From the NCBI RefSeq assembly GCF_051622035.1, contig NC_135356.1, positions 10,514,579-10,578,578 of the forward strand: a stretch of 64,000 bases of DNA, in the 5' to 3' direction. Made by a program: the position numbers and the translations under genes. This DNA comes from Arctopsyche grandis. Lineage: Eukaryota; Arthropoda; Insecta; Trichoptera; Hydropsychidae. Every line of letters starts with the position of its first letter. Position 1 is the first letter of the stretch. This document shows positions 58,090 to 64,000 of the stretch, in pieces. The notes beneath the pieces were generated by a model. It ran no database searches. It had not been told where the DNA came from and saw only the letters and a list, made by a program, of their open reading frames with translations.

Positions 58090-60315
58090 TCTATGCTAGG
58101 TACACGTTTATGTCAATATGATAATGCGACACACTTTTCATCAAGTGACAATATGACACGAGACACTTTTTACATTAAGGTCTAGGTATATAAGTGGACA
58201 AAAGAAGTGCTCTAAGTGCGCTTCGTTTCAGCAGTCACACATCAGTCTAGCGATGCTGCGCCTGGTTTCGTTCTGACCGACAAAACGACCTTAATTCGTC
58301 GGATGTTACTTCTCATGCACGTCAATCGAGTTACAAATGGTGGGTGCATACGATTTAACGAAGGGATATCCAAATTTGTTTGACGTGCGATATGACTTTG
58401 AAGATCCCTTTCTATGACATAAAGATATCGTTGATTCGCTGCAATACTACTTTTTAGGGTATCCTTGTACACATAACTGCTTTTAATCTTAGCAAAAAAT
58501 CTTGACCTAATGGACTTCTCTTAATGTTGGCCGAGTCACAATAGTAGATCGCCTTCTGAAACGCATCCTGCTCTCACACGCATCATTTGTTGCACGAAGT
58601 TTTGGTCACGGATTGGCGCCAACATCAAGAACGGTCCTCATCCTCACTCTTCACGTTGGGTCAAAATCAATGTGTTGCCATCCGCTCCGTGTTGGCGATA
58701 TTGGCCCAACGTGAAGACGAGGCATTAGAAGATACTTGGTTGAAAAGGAAAACCTTTTTTAGAATGTGACCTTTTTTGCTTTCAAATCTACATATAACCT
58801 TAAGATACAAACACACTGAATCGTACTACATACAAACCTATGTCAATACAAGTGGAAAATATCAACAAAAAGTCTTCAGAGGAGGGGGTGATTTTTGGCC
58901 TAGGTGCCATATCACGTTTAGACGTGCTCCCGTTTTTTTACATGTGCAAGACTAACACGTGTCATGTACCTCTCTCTATGTCGCCTTAAGCCTCAATTAA
59001 AATCAACATCATTCGATTGTTTTATTTTATTTTTATAAGTTCACATTATATATAGTTATATTTAATCTATTTAAAAATGAATATAAATTATCGGCCCGAC
59101 GTCATTAATCAAATTAAAGACGAATTATTTTAAATACATAATTCAGTTATCACTACGTTTTTTTTCTTTATAATTTACTATCAAAAGGTTCTATCTTCTT
59201 CTATATTTAAGATTTATCATGCAAATTTCATTTGTCATTAGAAATTTATTTTTGAAAGTTTCAGTTTCCCAAGCATTTCAGGTATTGCAATGACGTAATC
59301 TGTTTTGTAATTTCACATCCTTATTTTAATGAATCTGTGTTTTTTGGCGAAAATCTGACTTTTTAGTCGTTCACCACTTCTCGCGTGTGCAAAATATATA
59401 AAACATGTTGATATATAAAATATCTGGTGAGCAAAATATATTATCCTTTATACATTTGATGATATTTTTTGATTTACTGATGAGTTAAAAATTCATTAGC
59501 ATCGTGGAACATTAAGGATTGCCGTAATCCAACAAAGATATATTTGTCAAAGTTTTCTCGTCAGATTGTCAGACTTCTGAGTGGTTTTTGTTGTATTATT
59601 GTTGGATAAAACCAGTGACATTTGGTTTATTATTAACGCTCGCATGAATAAATAAATATTCGAATAAAACTTTACAAACTGAATAATAAATTATATTTCC
59701 AAAAAGACGTTTTTGTGTCAGACTCCTACTCAGTGATAAGAAAAGTTCTCGCCCTTTTGGTACTTGTGACGTCTTCAGTCTTGCGTTGAATTTCAAACAT
59801 CGACGTATCATAAGGTTAATGGTAAAAAAGGGTTAATTGACAATGAACGATTAGAATATGAATAACTTTTAAAAAAAATATGCAATTGTGAACTTTGACT
59901 GCATACAATTGCATATCATTGGTACGCGCGCAGATTTCAGTTATTTAATCGGCTTCGGCGGCCAGAGGGGGCTTGGGTGTCCGACTGGCTAGATAAATTT
60001 AGCTCAGTTTCTTAGATGGTCGGACATCAAACAGCACAATGACCCTACCTATCATCGTCCATCCATGCGGTTGGATGCAAAGGGAAATGGTGTGACTTTT
60101 ATCATTGGTCCCGAAAGTTATTGTTTTAATGTGCATATATTTATCGAAAGCATTGTTGATCGTAAAGGGGCGCATACTTGTCATCCAATAATTACGTACG
60201 TAAACGTTTTATCATTAATATATTATTATACATACCTTTTTTCAAACGTTATAATTACTTTTTGACCCACTACCACAAAGTTTTTGTGATTTTTACATGT
60301 ATATACCGTTTATTT
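58090..60315. other. Intergenic DNA
   Basis: No gene recognised. 58626-58715 has a loose inverted pair (cctc.tcttcacgttggg.ca / tggcccaacgtgaagacgagg). 58860-58990 shares words with 37860-37935 and 63530-63640. Confidence 0.4.
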
Positions 60316-60317
60316 TT

Positions 60318-60478
60318 TGACAATACGCGTCATTATTGCGTATTATTATATTAATCATTATTGAGCATACAATTTAATTAACATAAAAGTGGTTTTATTT
60401 TGTTTATGATAATACGCGTCTCTATTGCGTATATTGAGCACACAATTTAAAAACGTAAAAGTGATTTTATTTTATGTA
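60318..60478. repeat. Tandem duplication, ~85-bp unit
   Basis: 'aatacgcgtc..tattgcgtat...ttgagca.acaattta' and 'aaaagtg.ttttatttt' occur twice. Confidence 0.75.
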
Positions 60479-60479
60479 C

Positions 60480-61480
60480 CGCGCAATTTGCTTTGATGCG
60501 ATACAATCGCCATGGTCGCATGCTATTATATAAATTATGAACCCCTTTATTCGAAAGCGGGGTTGGTCTATTTCTCACTGTTCAGAGAAGGGGTGGGGTG
60601 CCTATCGCAGGTCAATGTAATCACCGTTGACCGCATCGCCCTCGAAATGACCAGAAGGCATGACATGACTGTCATTCCTTTGTGCTTTTGCATCGGTTAA
60701 ATTTTTCAATTCAGGTATGAATTCACCCATAATCTGTTGTTTACTGACATAATAGTTTGTGATATTGTTTTCAAACTGTAAGAATATATTTCTACATACG
60801 TACATAGAACTAAGTGGGTTTGCCCACTGCGTTCAATGAGCGTAGAATTTTAGTCTCAATTTACAAATTATTGCGGAAATGAAAATATCAGAGTTGCTAC
60901 TTTACAAAGATTCATTCATTCGTGTATTGCTTGTACATTTATTTGCTTCGTGATCATCGTTGGAATTAATAATTTCGTTTATTATAGTCATATGTATAAA
61001 ATATTATGCATTACCACAGTCAGACTATACATATAAGTCAGCATGTGAATTTTATCGCATAACTTTGACTGACTAAAATTCAACAGGCCAATTTCATACC
61101 TTTTTCGCATTACTTTGACCAGGCTGATTTCATACAGTTTTCGCATACTGCATACTTGCTCTAAGTCAACGGGTCGATTTCATACATCTTTCGCTTAATT
61201 TTGACGAAATACTGCTGACTGATGTCACCGGGTCAACAAAGTATTGTTAATACATCCTTTATTTATTATTTAAATGCCAGACATGATTTCGAATTTTTTA
61301 ATTATTATTTTTTCCGTGACCCAGCTGCCGCTAATATGTGTACAAATAGGGATAGCTGCGTCAAAATTTACGTCGTGAGCAAAACCTGATCCAGTTAAAA
61401 TTTCGAAAATAAAATATTTCCCGTTTCAGAGGAAAGCATGAACTCCAGGCAAAAAAAATATTCTTGAATATCCTTTATGT
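60480..61480. other. Intergenic DNA
   Basis: 61045-61205 repeats 'cgcat.actttgac....gattttcatac' about three to four times at ~55-60 bp spacing, a degenerate minisatellite. No gene recognised. Confidence 0.45.
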
Positions 61481-61482
61481 AC

Positions 61483-61695
61483 ATATGAACCGTTATATTG
61501 GAATTGTCAGTTCCAAATTGTTATCACTTCTTTTAATTCGATATGTCCAGAATCTAGGAAAATCCGAATAAACGTATTACAGGTCACCAGTATTTTTAAA
61601 TATTGTTTAACGCAAAACATTATATTTAATGTTTTGCGAGATATTTCTATGAAGAAAAGTGGACTTATGTCACTTTCAATTATAACGGCTCATAT
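61483..61695. mobile_element. Short MITE (same family as 9713-9963)
   Basis: Ends atatgaaccgttatattgg / atatgagccgttataattg (inverted). Confidence 0.85.
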
Positions 61696-61700
61696 TATAC

Positions 61701-61952
61701 ATATGAACCGCTATATTTGAAAGTGGCGGAAGTCCAATTTTTAGATCCAAAAATTTTACTTCATTCACAAATTGCTATCACTTCTTTTAATTCGATATGT
61801 CCAGAATCACGGAGAAGAAGAATAAACTTATTATAAGCCACTAGTATTTTTAAATATTGTAAAATGCAAAACATATTTAATGTTTTGCGAGATATTTGTC
61901 GAAATAAAAGAAAGTGTACCTTACGCTGCTTACAAATATAACAGCTCATATG
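61701..61952. mobile_element. Short MITE, second copy side by side
   Basis: Ends atatgaaccgctatatttgaaag / atatgagctgttatatttg (inverted), only about 5 bp from the preceding copy and in the same orientation. Confidence 0.85.
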
Positions 61953-61954
61953 TC

Positions 61955-62700
61955 AAAATCAACTTTTTTATATAAAATGTTCATTTTTTCAAGGTTTATT
62001 TGATGAAAGAAGCCTTTTATAAATTATATATGTACATAGATTTCAATGTACGGTTATCCAGCGAGTGTAGGTTTTTTTTAATATACATATTCTTGTTATA
62101 TGATTTTCTCCAGCATCGGCTCTTCAAATAGCACGAGCCCCAGGAATTTTCCCCCCTCCCCCCTCCCTCGTTAGTTCCGCTCAAGTGAACTAGTTCCATT
62201 GTGCAAAACTACTTCCTTACGTACGTAGTGTGAAATATACCTAGTACATGCGTACTTGAATGTGTCGCATGTTAGCATTGATCATAATTGAACGATGGGC
62301 CTTTGCAAAGGGTTCTCTCGTTGCGCAGGTGCTCCTCAAGTGTGGCTCGCGTTTGTAACGGTGTGACCCAGTTGCGAGTGGCTCGACGTGACAACGCCTA
62401 CGCATACATACATACATACTTATGTATATATTCTAGCTCAATCCGCCTCTCTAAAACCAAAGCCAACATAAATAAAACAAGACCGCTGGAAATGCGCTCC
62501 TCGAAATCTCCAGAGTGGTTTTGTTTCCCTCGTCTAGATCTATGCGTTTTATCTGGCACTGCAATGCTGACCGACTCCTTGCATAACGCACAATGCAACG
62601 ATAATATTATGTATGTATGTTTAACCGTTTTGAATCGCATTGCCGCTCGATCGTTTTGTTTTATTTATACATTTTGTTACTTCTCTTATTATTCATCAGA
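61955..62700. other. Intergenic DNA
   Basis: The long + strand frame that starts at 62288 ends inside an inverted LINE tail and has no known motif. Not called as a gene. Confidence 0.4.
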
Positions 62701-62706
62701 ATCTAT

Positions 62707-62885
62707 AGCCATCCACCATCCACTGTTGAATGAAGGCCTCTCCAACACGCTTCCATTCGTTCTGAGTAACTTGCATCAATCTCATCCCACACATTTTTTT
62801 TTTTATTTCATCCACCCATCTCCCTCGCACCCTTTCAAATTTTCTCGGGTACCATTCGAACACTTCTTCCGTTCATTCTTTTAGG
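62707..62885 (-). mobile_element. RTE-like LINE 3' end
   Basis: 'agccatccaccatccactgttgaatgaaggcctctccaacacgcttccattcgtt', 'tttcatccacccatctccctcgcaccctttcaaattttctcgggtaccattcgaacacttcttc' are the reverse complement of the tail-type-1 3' end. Confidence 0.75.
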
Positions 62886-62889
62886 TACG

Positions 62890-64000
62890 AGACCACCTCA
62901 TTGCAATTTCAGCCCCTACTCCTATATATTATATGTATATTCACATAAATTTCTGTCGATGGGACGTAAATCAGTTTTTGACTTTCTTTTAACTGATTTT
63001 CTTGAAATATTGCACAAATTTATATATGTGACAATTGAGGGTTCCCATAATGGTTTTGGGTGCAAAAATCAACTTTCAATATAAGAGCACGGGCACATTC
63101 TTGGCTTCCTGTGGTGAAAAATCATGCCTCACACCGCAGGGATTTTGACAAGTTTCTCTTAAATTTCTTCAAATATGGAAATCACCGTTATTGACCACTG
63201 GCAATACAAGGATAAAATATCACCAAAAATACTCCAGGGGATGAGGTTGGCGATAGGATCCTACGGTACAGATTTAGCAGCCAGCGATTTTTTGCAAGTA
63301 CGGAAACATCTAAAAAAAAAAACACTTGTCGCTTATCTCCCTGTGTGTCTTGATCTTTAAAGCGCAGACACAATTAATCGCAAGGCACGGCGAGCCTAGG
63401 TAGACCCCAGCTGTGAATCGGCGTGTCTTCATATCATTGTTAATTCGAACGATCTTAATATTTCGACATGTTTCTCTCACATTTCTTCAAATATAGAAAT
63501 CACCGTTATCGATCACTGTCAATTCAAGGATTTTTGTTCTGGGTGCCATAGTTTAGGTGAGGCGTGCTAGCGTTTTTATAGCGTATGCAAAACTATTTAA
63601 AAAAAACACGTGCCGCGTATCTCTGGGTCTGCGCCTTCTCTGATATTACGAAATATTACATTTTCAGCTCTAATTTCTTTCATTATTCGTATTTGGTTTT
63701 AAAATGTCAATAGAGAATAAGATGATACATAATATTATGTATTTTCGAGAAAACAAGTATATATCAGCGCATTAAGCGTAAAATTATAAAAAAAAAGAAG
63801 TAATACATTGTATAAACGACAGGAAGATTATTTAGATGTTTTGCAATTTATTTGTAATCCGAATGTTAATCTAAAATGTATTGCAAATTAATCCATTTTC
63901 ATTTCGCCAATATCTTATGTACATGTATTTATATCTACATATTATGTAAAAGATTTATTATCGGTAGTAGGGAGAAAAAATTTTCGGTAATACCGGTAGT
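62890..64000. other. Intergenic DNA with a dispersed repeat
   Basis: 63165-63240 and 63490-63640 share 'atttcttcaaatat.gaaatcaccgttat.gatcactg.caat.caagga' with each other and with 37760-37820 and 37590-37625. Unknown family, no gene recognised. Confidence 0.5.

Noticed and set aside
62288..62884. 198-codon + strand frame as a gene
   Set aside because: Its last third is the antisense of a LINE tail and the rest has no motif.

Overview
This is a 64 kb piece of an AT-rich animal genome, almost certainly an insect. Signs of this are short introns with GT..AG borders, HmRTE-like LINE tails, BEL/Pao, hAT, Helitron, MULE-like and Tc1/mariner elements, a tRNA-derived SINE and many long (TA)n arrays. 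I cannot fix the order. There is no bacterial, CRISPR or operon structure.

One host gene can be built to the base: a USP35/USP38-type ubiquitin-specific protease on the + strand. It has nine coding exons between 19810 and 25324 (796 codons plus stop, every exon phase agreeing), a probable untranslated exon at 19057-19133, and a poly(A) signal near 25748. The Cys box, QQD box, CxxC zinc-ribbon pairs and His box are intact. The N-terminus is shorter than in vertebrate relatives.

The rest is repeat-dominated. 1-4200: tandem repeats, an ACGC-rich simple-repeat tract and a 52-bp-arm hairpin. 4200-8593: a recent, internally deleted BEL/Pao-type LTR retrotransposon on the - strand, with a 5-bp target duplication and a strikingly abnormal left end. 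8762-10421: a hairpin element, then a MITE, a Helitron and a hAT MITE nested in one another. 10930-11430, 33000-33470 and 53200-53830: three GC-rich islands that may be promoters or first exons. 14083-14610: two LINE tails. 17223-18259: a hAT element carrying a BED-type finger that is split by a MULE-like foldback. 28-40 kb: tandem repeats, LINE tails (one with a four-fold internal duplication), a second MULE-in-hAT nest and perfect hairpins. 41-64 kb: TA arrays, a Helitron with central ~150-bp repeats, SINEs, piggyBac-like repeats, a Tc1 relic with a nested mariner MITE, an R1-like LINE fragment and more MITEs.

The most notable observation is the left end of the BEL element. There the 3' LTR is followed by exactly 18 nt matching the 3' end of tRNA-Tyr including CCA, and then by an inverted 219-bp copy of the LTR's own first bases, running exactly to the LTR terminus. 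This reads as a genomic fossil of plus-strand strong-stop DNA that copied its tRNA primer to the m1A58 stop, folded back, primed on itself and was then integrated. All boundaries were read by eye; identities are estimates unless stated.
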